From Rhodospirillaceae bacterium MC! (GTDB taxonomy: Bacteria > Pseudomonadota > Alphaproteobacteria > MC1), in contig NQOV01000017.1 in the NCBI GenBank assembly GCA_002632265.1, positions 1-48,773 of the forward strand: a DNA stretch of 48,773 nucleotides. The letters run 5' to 3'. The first letter of the stretch is position 1. Each line of letters opens with the position of its first letter. Of the stretch, positions 1 to 8,471 are shown one piece after another. The position numbers were made by a program, and so were the translations under genes. The notes below the pieces were generated by a model, which had not been told where the DNA came from, searched no databases, and saw nothing but the letters and a program-made list of their open reading frames with translations.

Positions 1-1616
1 AACATGATTACCACACCTAAGGTCATAACTAATCTACCAAGTAGTGAACGTTGTTTCGCATCGGAATCAGTGTGTGCAAGATCTTCCACTTTAGAATCCT
101 TACCGCCAATGGTATGGAAGAAGTCTTCAACTTGTTGATGAAATGCAGGATCTGATTCTTTTTTGTAAAATAATTTAGTAAGTAAAAAGAATCCTGAAGT
201 TAAAATCAAGTGAGCGAATACCCCTGCGATTTGTACGATATCCGAAACTTCACGCCCTGATAATACAGGTAATATAGTTTTATAAGGGATCTCTACAATA
301 ACCGCCGATACAATTAAGCCGAATACCACAGTCGCCCAAGCTGACCATTTAGGAGTGTTCTTAACAACGAATCCTAAAATCAGAGGAACAAGTAAAGGGG
401 TAGCGATCAACGATGAAGTATATTGCATGGCTTTAAATAAGCTCATACCCTTTAAGTTGGTAATGAATATGGCAATTAAAATAATCAAGATACCAAAAAC
501 CGCAGTGGAAATCTTAGCTACTGTCATAAGTTCTTTATCGTGAGCATTAGGACGTAAAACCGCAAGGTAGAAGTTTCTTGTGAAAGTACCAGAGTTCTGA
601 TTAAGACCAGTATCCATAGATGACATAGTAGCCGCAAAAATAGAGGCCATTAATAGCCCTGTCATACCGGCAGGCATTGAATGTTGTACGAATGCTAAAT
701 ATGCAGTCTCGTTAGCTTTACCCTCTGCTAATGCAGGATATAGAGAATGCAAATCAGGATACATACTAGCCGATAACCAAGGTGGAATGAACCAAATCAC
801 AGGACCAACAAGCATTAAGGCAGTAGCAAGATACGCACCCTTACGAGCGTTTTTAATATCTTTCGCACCTAAAAAGCGGTAAGAATCGATCATGTTATTG
901 GTACTAGCGAACTGTTTAATTAACATCGCTATCACCCATAAAAAGAAGATAGATAAGAATGTTATACTATCACCATGAATGAAGTTATGTGGGAATTTAT
1001 GAACAATAGTAGTAACACCGCCCCCCATAATTAATGCGTAAATGGTAGTAACAACAGCTACAGCCATCACAACTAACATTTGCATGAAATCAGAGGCAAC
1101 AATCGCCCAAGATCCACCCACTAGCGATACAGTCATCACAATACAACCAGTTATTATGATAGTACCATTTAAGCTAAAGCCTAAAATAGCTGACATAAAT
1201 AATCCTAAACCTGATAACCAAATACCCGCTTGAATTAATTTAATGGGAAATGAAACCCATGTGAAGAATTGTTGGCTTACATTACCATATCTTAGCTTTA
1301 CCGCCTCGATCGGGGTAATAACGTTTAGACGTCTGAATTTTTTAGCACTCCAATGGGCATTGATGAAATAACCTAAAGCATTACCGAAGAAGATAGCCAC
1401 TACTGTGATACCGTCAGTATACGCCTTAGAGGCTGCCCCTGTGAATGTCCATGCGGAAAACTGATTCATGAATGCAGTAGCCCCGATCATCCACCATAAC
1501 ATACTACCACCACCACGGAAGTAATCGGAAGTGGATTTACTAAAACTATGGAAAACGAATCCTACGATTGCCATAAAAATAAAATACCCAAAGAGTATAT
1601 ATATATCTAAGCTCAT
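1..1616 (-). CDS. Sodium:solute symporter (SSS family), C-terminal end cut by window edge
   Basis: The reading frame starts at the ATG read from 1616 and stays open to base 1, so about 538 residues are visible and the C-terminus is missing. The protein begins MSLDIYILFGYFIFMAIVGF, then a conserved stretch with SDYFRGGGSMLWWMIG and QFSAWTFTGAASKAYTDG, typical of the N-terminal helices of sodium/solute symporters. Many further hydrophobic helices follow. A hydrophilic stretch near the visible end (QQVEDFFHTIGG) resembles the cytoplasmic linker before the last helices of long SSS members. SSS proteins import sugars, sugar acids or oligosaccharides with Na+, and some marine bacteria use them for oligoalginate or DEH uptake. 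The gene is divergent from the DEH reductase and close to an alginate lyase, so uptake of alginate oligomers or monomer is the likely role (inference from context). Family assignment is confident; substrate is not. Confidence 0.85.
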   Translation of the reverse strand, partial: MSLDIYILFGYFIFMAIVGFVFHSFSKSTSDYFRGGGSMLWWMIGATAFMNQFSAWTFTGAASKAYTDGITVVAIFFGNALGYFINAHWSAKKFRRLNVITPIEAVKLRYGNVSQQFFTWVSFPIKLIQAGIWLSGLGLFMSAILGFSLNGTIIITGCIVMTVSLVGGSWAIVASDFMQMLVVMAVAVVTTIYALIMGGGVTTIVHKFPHNFIHGDSITFLSIFFLWVIAMLIKQFASTNNMIDSYRFLGAKDIKNARKGAYLATALMLVGPVIWFIPPWLSASMYPDLHSLYPALAEGKANETAYLAFVQHSMPAGMTGLLMASIFAATMSSMDTGLNQNSGTFTRNFYLAVLRPNAHDKELMTVAKISTAVFGILIILIAIFITNLKGMSLFKAMQYTSSLIATPLLVPLILGFVVKNTPKWSAWATVVFGLIVSAVIVEIPYKTILPVLSGREVSDIVQIAGVFAHLILTSGFFLLTKLFYKKESDPAFHQQVEDFFHTIGGKDSKVEDLAHTDSDAKQRSLLGRLVMTLGVVIM

Positions 1617-1791
1617 AACTTGATATAACCTTTCTTATAAGTCTGTGTGCTAAATGATTAACACTATGAAAAAAATGATAAAATCACTAAATTAGCAAGT
1701 TGAAAACACTGGGAATAATCAATAATTATGATCCAGTAAAGTAAATTGACTAATTAGTAAAAATAATAATACGCTAAATACTATAGCAATT

Positions 1792-1801
1792 GTCATATGA
1801 T
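1792..1801. promoter_or_regulatory. Candidate operator palindrome GTCATATGAT
   Basis: GTCATATGAT is a near-perfect palindrome. Related sequences lie at 1950-1959 (ATCATATGAT), 6726-6735 (ATCATATGTT, overlapping the promoter of the iron alcohol dehydrogenase) and 6787-6796 (AACATATGAG). Recurrence in control regions of the same pathway suggests a shared regulator site, but short AT-rich palindromes are frequent by chance here. Confidence 0.35.
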
Positions 1802-1949
1802 TTGTCAATCATTAAATTCAGAAAAATAATAAAGATGTTTTCCTAACTATTCTTAAGCCCTCTTTAGGGTCTTTGTAGAATATATTTACGAGATAATATA
1901 AGAATTTAATTCTTTAAAAACAACATGATATTTTAAAACTGATCCAATC

Positions 1950-1959
1950 ATCATATGAT
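1950..1959. promoter_or_regulatory. Candidate operator palindrome ATCATATGAT
   Basis: Perfect 10-bp palindrome in the divergent control region of the alginate cluster, and the best copy of the motif also seen at 1792, 6726 and 6787. No regulator gene is in the window. Confidence 0.4.
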
Positions 1960-2146
1960 TATAAAATTAAAATAGCTATTGGAGTATGATTTTATCAATA
2001 GTCAAACTAATAAAAGCTTTTTTATCTAGTATATTTAATATTTTACTTTACGATTTATTTATAGATTTAATTGTGCTAAAACAATACTATAATATATAAT
2101 ACATAAGAAAATGTATAGCTAAAGAGTAGTAAATAAAAGAAAAATC

Positions 2147-2175
2147 TTGACTTTATTCATCGGATGTATCATAAT
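2147..2175 (+). promoter_or_regulatory. Probable sigma-70 promoter of the DEH reductase
   Basis: TTGACT at 2147-2152 and CATAAT at 2170-2175 are separated by exactly 17 bases. The start codon lies 75 bases downstream, preceded by GGAG. The -35 box is strong and the -10 box acceptable. Confidence 0.55.
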
Positions 2176-2250
2176 GCAAGATGTTAACTTTAATGTTACA
2201 ATTTTTAGGTTTTTAAATAAACAACAATCTATATTTGGAGTCTACAATTA

Positions 2251-3015
2251 ATGTATTCAGATTTAAAAAATAAACAAATGCTAATCACTGGTTCATCTAG
2301 TGGTATAGGTTTGGAAACTGCCAAATTAGCTGCTAAATTCGGGGCTAATATTGGTATTCACGGTTTAGAAGACGAGCCTGCTGGTCTTTTAAAAGAACTT
2401 ACAGATTTAGGTGCTGGCAAAGTACAATACTACAAAGCGAATCTTAAAAATGTTAGTGAATGTAAAACTTTAGTGGAATCATTTGCAAGCGATTTCGGTG
2501 GTGTTGATGTTCTAATCAATAACGCTGGTGGTTTAGGCGGTCGTGCTCCTATCGGCGAAATGACAGAAGAATTTTACGCTCATGTTACAGATCTTAACTG
2601 TAAATCTATGATTTTCGTAACTAACTTTGCGATTCCTTTCCTTAAGAAATCAACATACGGCGGTTCTGTAGTAAGTACAGGTTCTAACGCTGGCCGTTCA
2701 GGCGGTGGTCCAGGTGCTTCTTTATACGGTGCAACAAAAGCTTTCGTAGCTGATGCTCAACGTACTTTCGTTAAAGAATTAACAGCTGACGGTATCCGTT
2801 TTAACATCGTTGCTCCTGGTTTCATTGATACAAGTTTCCATGCTGATAAGTCAGCAGAACTAATCAATAAAATTGCAAGTAATATCCCAATGAAACGTCC
2901 TGCTAAGCCTAGCGAAGTAGCTCCTTCATTCCTATTCTTTGCATCGAATGCAGCAAGTGGCTACCTAACTGGTGCTTTACTTGATGTAAACGGCGGTATG
3001 GAATTTACTCCTTAG
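2251..3015 (+). CDS. SDR-family DEH reductase, A1-R type (alginate catabolism)
   Basis: A 254-residue short-chain dehydrogenase/reductase. The Rossmann glycine motif TGSSSGIG is at about residues 14-21, NNAGG near 90, the catalytic YGATK near 160 and PGFIDTSFHADK near 190. The whole protein closely resembles the remembered sequence of Sphingomonas A1-R: same N-terminus (SDLK), GGGPGA-LYGA, FHADK and FLFFAS-ASGY. A1-R reduces 4-deoxy-L-erythro-5-hexoseulose uronate (DEH) to 2-keto-3-deoxygluconate with NAD(P)H in the cytoplasm. The oligoalginate lyase two genes downstream releases DEH, which supports the call. SD is GGAG ten bases before the ATG. Residues of the cofactor loop cannot settle NADH versus NADPH. 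The fallback reading is a FabG-like oxidoreductase of unknown substrate. Confidence 0.78.
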   Translation: MYSDLKNKQMLITGSSSGIGLETAKLAAKFGANIGIHGLEDEPAGLLKELTDLGAGKVQYYKANLKNVSECKTLVESFASDFGGVDVLINNAGGLGGRAPIGEMTEEFYAHVTDLNCKSMIFVTNFAIPFLKKSTYGGSVVSTGSNAGRSGGGPGASLYGATKAFVADAQRTFVKELTADGIRFNIVAPGFIDTSFHADKSAELINKIASNIPMKRPAKPSEVAPSFLFFASNAASGYLTGALLDVNGGMEFTP

Positions 3016-3031
3016 TATTTTCTTACCAACT

Positions 3032-3080
3032 AAAATGTAAGAGATAATTATTTATTTAATTGTTTCTTACATTTTTTTTA
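3032..3080 (+). terminator. Intrinsic terminator after DEH reductase
   Basis: AAAATGTAAGA pairs with TCTTACATTTT across an AT-rich loop, followed by a run of T. It lies 17 bases after the stop codon. Confidence 0.75.
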
Positions 3081-3174
3081 TTTATATTTTTTATAAGTTA
3101 CTTTACTTATACAATAAATTATAAAATAACCTATACAGAATTTAAGAATCTTTAAAATTACGGATCTAATATTA

Positions 3175-4191
3175 ATGATAAAATCTATAAAATTTGGCAC
3201 GATAGATAATGAAGATATATCTCTTTATACTTTATCGAACACCCATGGCGATATTTTAAATCTTACGAATTACGGTGCGAGAATCCAAAGCATGGTAATT
3301 GATAACACCGATGTAATGCTAGGCTTTGATACTTTAGCAGAATACATCGAAGATAAAAGACATCATGGAGCGATAGTCGGTCGTTTTGCTGGACGCATGA
3401 AAGACGCAGAATATACTTTAAATGGTAAAACAGTCAGCGTTGATAAAAACGCCGAAAATTACCAATTAAATGGCGGTTCTGAACCTTTCGACAAAAAAGT
3501 ATGGAGCGTACATCAAATAAACGAAAGCGAAAATTTTATAGAATTTAAATATATTAGCCCTAAAGGCGATGGCGGTTATCCTTGCGAATTAATTGCATAT
3601 GTGAAATATCAGTTGACAGAGCAAAGAGAAGTAAAAATCTCAACCAAAGGCACAACCGCAGATATAAGCCCTTGTAACATGACATTCCACGGTTATTTTA
3701 ATCTAAATGGTCATGGGGATATTAGCAATAATATTTTACAAATAGATTCGCAATCATATGTGGAAATTAACGATAAAAAATTACCAACTGGTAAAATGTT
3801 ACCAACTTTAAACGCTCATACGGACGCTACTAAACCAATCAAATTATCTGAATTTTATGATAAGTTTGTAGATCAAGATGTTGACGTAGTTTATTCTTTA
3901 ATTGATACTAATAGCAATAATAGTATGAAAGAATGTGCAAGCTTAATCAGTCATGAGAGTAATTTAAAACTAACAGTAAAAAGTAACGCCAAAGCTTTCG
4001 TGCTTTATAATGCTGCTCGCATGCCCGAAATTATAGGGAAAAACAAGCAAGCATTTAACGCTCGAGAGGCCATTTGTTTCGAACCCCAATATTTTCCCGA
4101 TTCTCTAAGTATTGAGAATTTCGAATCAGCCCTAGCCACTAAAGATAAACCATGGGAAATGGATATCATTTACCATTTCGAAAAAATTTAA
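3175..4191 (+). CDS. Aldose 1-epimerase (GalM-like mutarotase)
   Basis: A 338-residue protein of the galactose mutarotase fold. It shows NYGARIQS near the N-terminus, VGRFAGR near residue 78, the catalytic histidine H172 in MTFHGYFNLNGHG and the catalytic glutamate E303 in CFEPQYFPD, which fits GalM enzymes in order and spacing. Such enzymes interconvert alpha and beta anomers of aldoses and so speed ring opening. Lying between the DEH reductase and the PL15 lyase, it may act on an alginate-derived or other sugar ring (inference). The ribosome binding site is weak. No signal peptide is seen, so it is probably cytoplasmic, unlike secreted mutarotases. Confidence 0.85.
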   Translation: MIKSIKFGTIDNEDISLYTLSNTHGDILNLTNYGARIQSMVIDNTDVMLGFDTLAEYIEDKRHHGAIVGRFAGRMKDAEYTLNGKTVSVDKNAENYQLNGGSEPFDKKVWSVHQINESENFIEFKYISPKGDGGYPCELIAYVKYQLTEQREVKISTKGTTADISPCNMTFHGYFNLNGHGDISNNILQIDSQSYVEINDKKLPTGKMLPTLNAHTDATKPIKLSEFYDKFVDQDVDVVYSLIDTNSNNSMKECASLISHESNLKLTVKSNAKAFVLYNAARMPEIIGKNKQAFNAREAICFEPQYFPDSLSIENFESALATKDKPWEMDIIYHFEKI

Positions 4192-4195
4192 TTAA

Positions 4196-4245
4196 AAGGA
4201 TGTGAAAAAGCACTCATTGTCGAGTTTTTAAGCGCTTTTCCACCC
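4196..4245. repeat. Partial palindromic repeat / hairpin after galM-like gene
   Basis: GAAAAAGCAC pairs imperfectly with GCGCTTTTCC. The sequence resembles the hairpin at 23829-23875 and the partial copy at 21352, so it belongs to the dispersed hairpin set of this genome. It may also end transcription of the upstream gene. Confidence 0.45.
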
Positions 4246-4339
4246 TTTAAGTTCTCGCCCTTTGAAGTTAAGTATTAACTAATTAACTAACTAATTTAAT
4301 CACTAACCAACCAAACCATAAATATAAGGAAATAACATA

Positions 4340-6424
4340 ATGAACTCTAAAGACAATAAAGCATGGGATGCTATGATAGCAATGAAAAAAGCTAACGATA
4401 CCTCGGCAGGTAACGTAGTTAACGATACCCCAGTAGATATCGAGCAAATGTCAATTGATTATTCAATTCTAGATAACTTAAGCGTAGAACGTCCAAGATT
4501 ACTGATCAATAAAAAGGGTGTAGAAACCTTTAGAAAAGAACTTAAAAGCAATCCAGAATTTTCTGGTTGGAAAGGTTTTCAAGATTCTGTAACCAACAAA
4601 TGGCTTGATTTTAAAATTCACGAAGAGCCAAAAGCATACCCACCAGAAACAGTAGGTAAAGCTTCTTTATGGCGTCCTTACTGGCGTACTATGTATATTG
4701 AATGTCAAGAGGCATTAAATGCCATTCGTGCGAATTCAATTGCAGGTATCATTCTTGAAAACGACGCAATGATCAAAAAAGCCAAAGGTTGGTTAACATC
4801 ATTAGTTGCTTACGATCCACAGGGGCCTTCTGCTCGTGCTTATAATGATGAAGCGTCATTCCGTGTAATTGCTGGTATCGCTTGGGGTTATGACTGGTTG
4901 TATGATCATTTAACAGACGAAGAAAAAGCAAAAACTAAAGAGATCTTAATTGTAAGATTAGAAGAAATCATGTCTCATCTTAAAGATACAATTGATCTTT
5001 TCGCCAATCCTTTAAATAGTCATGGTGTACGTTCGATCAGTTCGGCGATTGTACCAACTTGTATCGCTTTATATGGCGATTATGAACCTGCACGTGATTA
5101 TCTTGAATATTCATTACAGTATTATTCTGAATTCTATCCTCCATGGGGTGGCGATGACGGTGCATGGTCTGAAGGTCCAGATTATTGGAATACAGCCATG
5201 GCTTTCCTAGGCGAATCATTTGATTTAATTAAATCTTACACTGGCATTGATATGTTCCAAAAGGAATTCTACAAAAACACAGGCGATTTCATTTTACATT
5301 GTATGCCTCCACGCATTAGAAGAGCAAGTTTTTGCGATCAATCAAGTATGGGCGATCTACCAGGTTTAAAACTTGGCTATAATATCAGACAGTTTGCAGG
5401 TTTAACTCAAAACGGTCAATATATGTGGTATCTAAGAAAAGTTTCTAAACACAGTGAAGGAGCTACAGATAAATTTTACAATTATGGTTGGTGGGATTTC
5501 GATTATGATACTCTAAGATTCCAACATCTATGGAACGAACCAAAAGAAGTAGCTCCAAGCGATGAACCATTATTAAAAGTATTCCCTAATACAGGTTGGG
5601 CCGCTTTCCATAGTAAAATGACAGATGAAGAAAACCATACTTGTATGATCTTCAAATCTAGCCCATTCGGTTCAATCAGTCATTCCCATGGCGACCAAAC
5701 AGCCTTTACAATTCATGCAAATGATGAAACATTAGCTTGTATTACAGGTTATTACGGCGGTTACGGTGTAACCATGCACACAAAATGGCGTAGACAAACA
5801 TTCTCTAAAAACGCTATTTTAATCGGTGGTAAAGGTCAATACGGAGAAAGCAAAGTTACAGGCTTTAAGGATCATGTGGATTCTAACAACTTAAAGTATT
5901 CTGGTATTATCAGTGCCTACAATGAAGATCCAACAAAAGGCGACTTATTCGTAGAGGGCGACGCTACCACAGGATATTCTTTCTTTACTCCTGAAATTAA
6001 ATCTTACAAACGTAGAGTTACATTTGTAGGCGGTAAATATTTCGTAATTAAAGATTCTGTATCTTTAGATGTGGAAAAAGATATCACATGGCTAATGCAC
6101 ACAACCTTTAAAACCGAAACAAGCTCAAACAAGTTCCGTATTGTCGGCGAAAAAGGTAAATTAGATGTCTACTTCGTTGATCAAGACGAAAACATAACCA
6201 GCATTAAACCAGTAGAAGGTTTTGGCGATGTTGACCCTATCGAACTAGAAGGCCTTGAAATTCATCGCCATGTGGAAGCAACATTCAAAGCAAAAAAAGA
6301 ACACACTATCATTACAGTAGCTGTCCCATCTAAAATAAATGACAAGGCAGAAGTTTCTTATAAAATCAACGGCAACAAACTTTCCCTAACTGTAGACGGC
6401 GAAAGCTTTGAAGTTAGCATTTAG
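4340..6424 (+). CDS. PL15 exo-type oligoalginate lyase
   Basis: A 694-residue protein matching the remembered sequence of Agrobacterium Atu3025 (PL15) over most of its length. Shared blocks include RAYNDEA, AWGYDWLYDHL, SSMGDLPGLKLGYNIRQFAG, FYNYGWWDFDYD, SSPFGSISHSHGDQ and WRRQTFSKNAILIGGKGQY. Atu3025 uses His311 and Tyr365; here H228 (in NSHGVRS) and Y282 (in EGPDYW) keep the same 54-residue spacing. The fold is an alpha-toroid followed by a heparinase II/III-like beta domain. Atu3025 is about 776 residues, so this protein lacks roughly the first 80-100, the small N-terminal beta domain. There is no signal peptide, so it should act in the cytoplasm, cutting imported oligoalginate to DEH. 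SD is AAGGAAA. The only visible change beside the catalytic Tyr is Asp for the His of EGPHYW. Confidence 0.88.
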   Translation: MNSKDNKAWDAMIAMKKANDTSAGNVVNDTPVDIEQMSIDYSILDNLSVERPRLLINKKGVETFRKELKSNPEFSGWKGFQDSVTNKWLDFKIHEEPKAYPPETVGKASLWRPYWRTMYIECQEALNAIRANSIAGIILENDAMIKKAKGWLTSLVAYDPQGPSARAYNDEASFRVIAGIAWGYDWLYDHLTDEEKAKTKEILIVRLEEIMSHLKDTIDLFANPLNSHGVRSISSAIVPTCIALYGDYEPARDYLEYSLQYYSEFYPPWGGDDGAWSEGPDYWNTAMAFLGESFDLIKSYTGIDMFQKEFYKNTGDFILHCMPPRIRRASFCDQSSMGDLPGLKLGYNIRQFAGLTQNGQYMWYLRKVSKHSEGATDKFYNYGWWDFDYDTLRFQHLWNEPKEVAPSDEPLLKVFPNTGWAAFHSKMTDEENHTCMIFKSSPFGSISHSHGDQTAFTIHANDETLACITGYYGGYGVTMHTKWRRQTFSKNAILIGGKGQYGESKVTGFKDHVDSNNLKYSGIISAYNEDPTKGDLFVEGDATTGYSFFTPEIKSYKRRVTFVGGKYFVIKDSVSLDVEKDITWLMHTTFKTETSSNKFRIVGEKGKLDVYFVDQDENITSIKPVEGFGDVDPIELEGLEIHRHVEATFKAKKEHTIITVAVPSKINDKAEVSYKINGNKLSLTVDGESFEVSI

Positions 6425-6531
6425 AAAGCGGTAAAATAACCAATCTGCACTTGGAAACTTAGGCTAAAGTAAACATTCGTACATGTCGCCTAAGTTTCCA
6501 AGCACATCTTGGCTATTTTTCCACTTGCTAG
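6424..6531. repeat. Dispersed palindromic repeat, family A
   Basis: A long imperfect palindrome begins at the stop codon of the lyase. ACTTGGAAACTTAGG pairs with CCTAAGTTTCCAAG, and the outer arms (AAGCGGTAAAATAACC and its partner near 6515-6530) also match. The centre carries the family core CATGTCGCC. The same layout occurs at 11240, 13421, 39652, 39766 and 45682 and in the tandem array at 9825. Confidence 0.75.
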
Positions 6532-6711
6532 CGAGTTAGTTATTAGATCTACAAATCTCACAAATAAATTTTATTATTCGTCGGATAATAATCTATTATA
6601 TTTAACCATAATTTTTTACATAAGACATTGTTATTATTATCTTTAATAAAAGAACCCCATATACTAAAGCTTTTTAAGAGTGAATAGTGTGATTAAATAT
6701 ATATTTATTTG

Positions 6712-6740
6712 TTGTAAATACGAGAATCATATGTTATCAT
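6712..6740 (+). promoter_or_regulatory. Promoter of iron alcohol dehydrogenase with overlapping palindrome
   Basis: TTGTAA (6712-6717) and TATCAT (6735-6740) are 17 bases apart, with an extended -10 TG at 6732-6733. The palindrome ATCATATGTT at 6726-6735 lies in the spacer and touches the -10, where a repressor would block RNA polymerase. A related AACATATGAG is at 6787-6796. Confidence 0.55.
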
Positions 6741-6835
6741 GACCCCAATGATAATTGATTTTAGTTGTCAGATATATGTGAATATGAACATATGAGCTAT
6801 ATAAACTATTATAATATAACAAAGGAATAACAAAC

Positions 6836-8026
6836 ATGGATAATTTCAATTGGAGCTTTCCAACAGAAATCGCTTATGGCGAAGGTAGAGTAAACGAAAT
6901 TGGCGAAATCGCTAAAAAATTCGGTAAAAAAGCAATGGTTGCTACTTATGCAAGAGGCGGTTTCTTAGATCCGATCATTGATAAAGTAGAATCTTCATTA
7001 AAAAAAGCAGGCGTTGAATTCGTAACTTTCACAGGTATCGAACCAAACCCAAGAGCTCAAACTATCGACAAAGCTATCGAACAGTTTAAAGCAGAAAAAT
7101 GCGATCTTGTAATCGCTTTAGGTGGCGGTAGTGTTATCGATGGTTCTAAATACATCGCAGCTACAGGATTCTCTGGCGGTAACGCTTGGGATTACGTAGT
7201 ACTAGGCGAACGTGTTCCTAGACAATACACAGGTGCTTTCCCAATTATCTCGATCCCAACCGTATCAGCGTCAGGATCAGAATGTAACGCAGGTGGCGTA
7301 TTAACTAACGCTGAAACTAACGAAAAAAGTTTCTCTAGATCAGAATACAGATACCCTAAAGTAGCTATATTAGATCCTGAATTATTAACATCTGTACCTT
7401 TAGATATCACTAAAGATAGTTGTGTTGATATTTTCTCACACTTAATAGAGCATTATCTTTCAAGCCACGGCCAATCAGAATTCGCAGACAGAGCTACCGA
7501 AGGCATGATCCTAACTCTTAAGGAAAACTTCGACAAAATCCTTAAAAACCTTAAAGATCCTGAAGTACGTGGTCAACTTGCTTTATGTTCAATTTTCGGT
7601 TGGTCAGGCTTACAAGCTTTAGGGCGTACTGGTTGTATTCCAATGCACTCAATCCAAATGCCTTTAAGTGGTATTTATGATCTATCTCATGGTAGAGGAA
7701 TGGCGATTGTTATACCGCCATACTTGGAAGTACTATCTGATGTTCTACCAGCTAGATGGGCTAAATTAGCAAGAAGATGTTTCGGCGTTACTGAAACAGA
7801 CGACAATAAAGCATCTAAAATGCTAGCTCCTAAAGTAGTTGAATGGCTAAAATCTACCGATTCTTACTTCACTCTATCAGATGTTAACATCCCTAGCGAT
7901 AAGTTCGAACAAATGGCTGACGACGTAATCAGAATGTTCCCTCACCCTAAAGGCCCAGGTGCAACCAACGGCCCACGCCCTATCACCAAAGAAGACATAG
8001 TTAAAATCTTCGAAATGTGTAAATAA
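6836..8026 (+). CDS. Iron-containing alcohol dehydrogenase (YqhD/BdhA-like)
   Basis: A 396-residue group III metal-dependent alcohol dehydrogenase. The N-terminal NAD(P) domain has ALGGGSVIDGSK near residues 94-105. The metal ligands are all present: D198 and H202 in VDIFSH, H271 in PMHSIQ and H285 in LSHGRGMA, with the same 4- and 14-residue spacings as in E. coli YqhD (D194, H198, H267, H281). These enzymes reduce aldehydes to alcohols, mostly with NADPH. The gene has its own promoter and strong terminator. It follows the alginate genes and shares their ATCATATG motif, so it may reduce a pathway aldehyde such as DEH or dispose of fermentation electrons (inference). Confidence 0.85.
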   Translation: MDNFNWSFPTEIAYGEGRVNEIGEIAKKFGKKAMVATYARGGFLDPIIDKVESSLKKAGVEFVTFTGIEPNPRAQTIDKAIEQFKAEKCDLVIALGGGSVIDGSKYIAATGFSGGNAWDYVVLGERVPRQYTGAFPIISIPTVSASGSECNAGGVLTNAETNEKSFSRSEYRYPKVAILDPELLTSVPLDITKDSCVDIFSHLIEHYLSSHGQSEFADRATEGMILTLKENFDKILKNLKDPEVRGQLALCSIFGWSGLQALGRTGCIPMHSIQMPLSGIYDLSHGRGMAIVIPPYLEVLSDVLPARWAKLARRCFGVTETDDNKASKMLAPKVVEWLKSTDSYFTLSDVNIPSDKFEQMADDVIRMFPHPKGPGATNGPRPITKEDIVKIFEMCK

Positions 8027-8110
8027 TATTTCCCTATACTCTTAGCCCACACTACAAATAATCCCCATCCGACCATTATTATCTAAGAACCATACAAATA
8101 TCATCCACAC

Positions 8111-8144
8111 AAAAGATCCATATTACACAATATGGATCTTTTTT
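8111..8144 (+). terminator. Intrinsic terminator after iron alcohol dehydrogenase
   Basis: AAAGATCCATATT pairs with AATATGGATCTTT over a small loop, followed by TTTT. It is a strong hairpin 85 bases downstream of the stop codon. Confidence 0.85.
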
Positions 8145-8288
8145 CATCTCTCCCACTCTCTTAATAAACCCCTTAATAACAGACAACAGACAAACAGCCA
8201 GCACATGGCGACCTTATTGTACAAAACTTGTTTTATAGTATGTTTAAGCTAGGATTTAGGTTGTTTATTTGGGATCTACTATATAATA

Positions 8289-8324
8289 AAAAAGATCGTA
8301 TTATAATTAAATAATACGATCTTT
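8289..8324 (-). terminator. Intrinsic terminator for lpxC
   Basis: AAAGATCGTATTAT and ATAATACGATCTTT form a long perfect stem. On the minus strand it ends in a T run (bases 8284-8293). It lies about 150 bases beyond the lpxC stop. The rest of 8145-8471 shows no gene. Confidence 0.75.
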
Positions 8325-8471
8325 ATAAATAGGTTAGGCCTTAGATTATGAACTTAAATAGTTACACGTAAAAGTAGTGTGTGTAGTGTGTAAAATGGTT
8401 GGTTTAGTTGGGTATTTTTGTGTGGGGAAAATACTTGGTAAGTTAGCCATTTTTTTGATTAGGTGTAGTAT

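Larger units (their letters stand above)
1617..2250. other. Divergent control region between symporter and DEH reductase
   Basis: This 634-base, very AT-rich stretch has no credible gene. It holds the promoter for the reductase, two copies of a TCATATGA palindrome (1792-1801 and 1950-1959), and a short CCCT/AGGG hairpin near 1859-1873. It is long for this window, which fits a regulated divergent promoter region. Confidence 0.6.

Noticed and set aside
355-1233. Plus-strand frames in the first 1.6 kb
   Set aside because: They are shadows of the symporter gene on the minus strand, which has clear family motifs.
2251-3015. FabG (3-oxoacyl-ACP reductase)
   Set aside because: The FHADK and GGGPGA-LYGA blocks and the lyase neighbour fit the A1-R DEH reductase better. 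FabG would be expected next to acpP or fabD.
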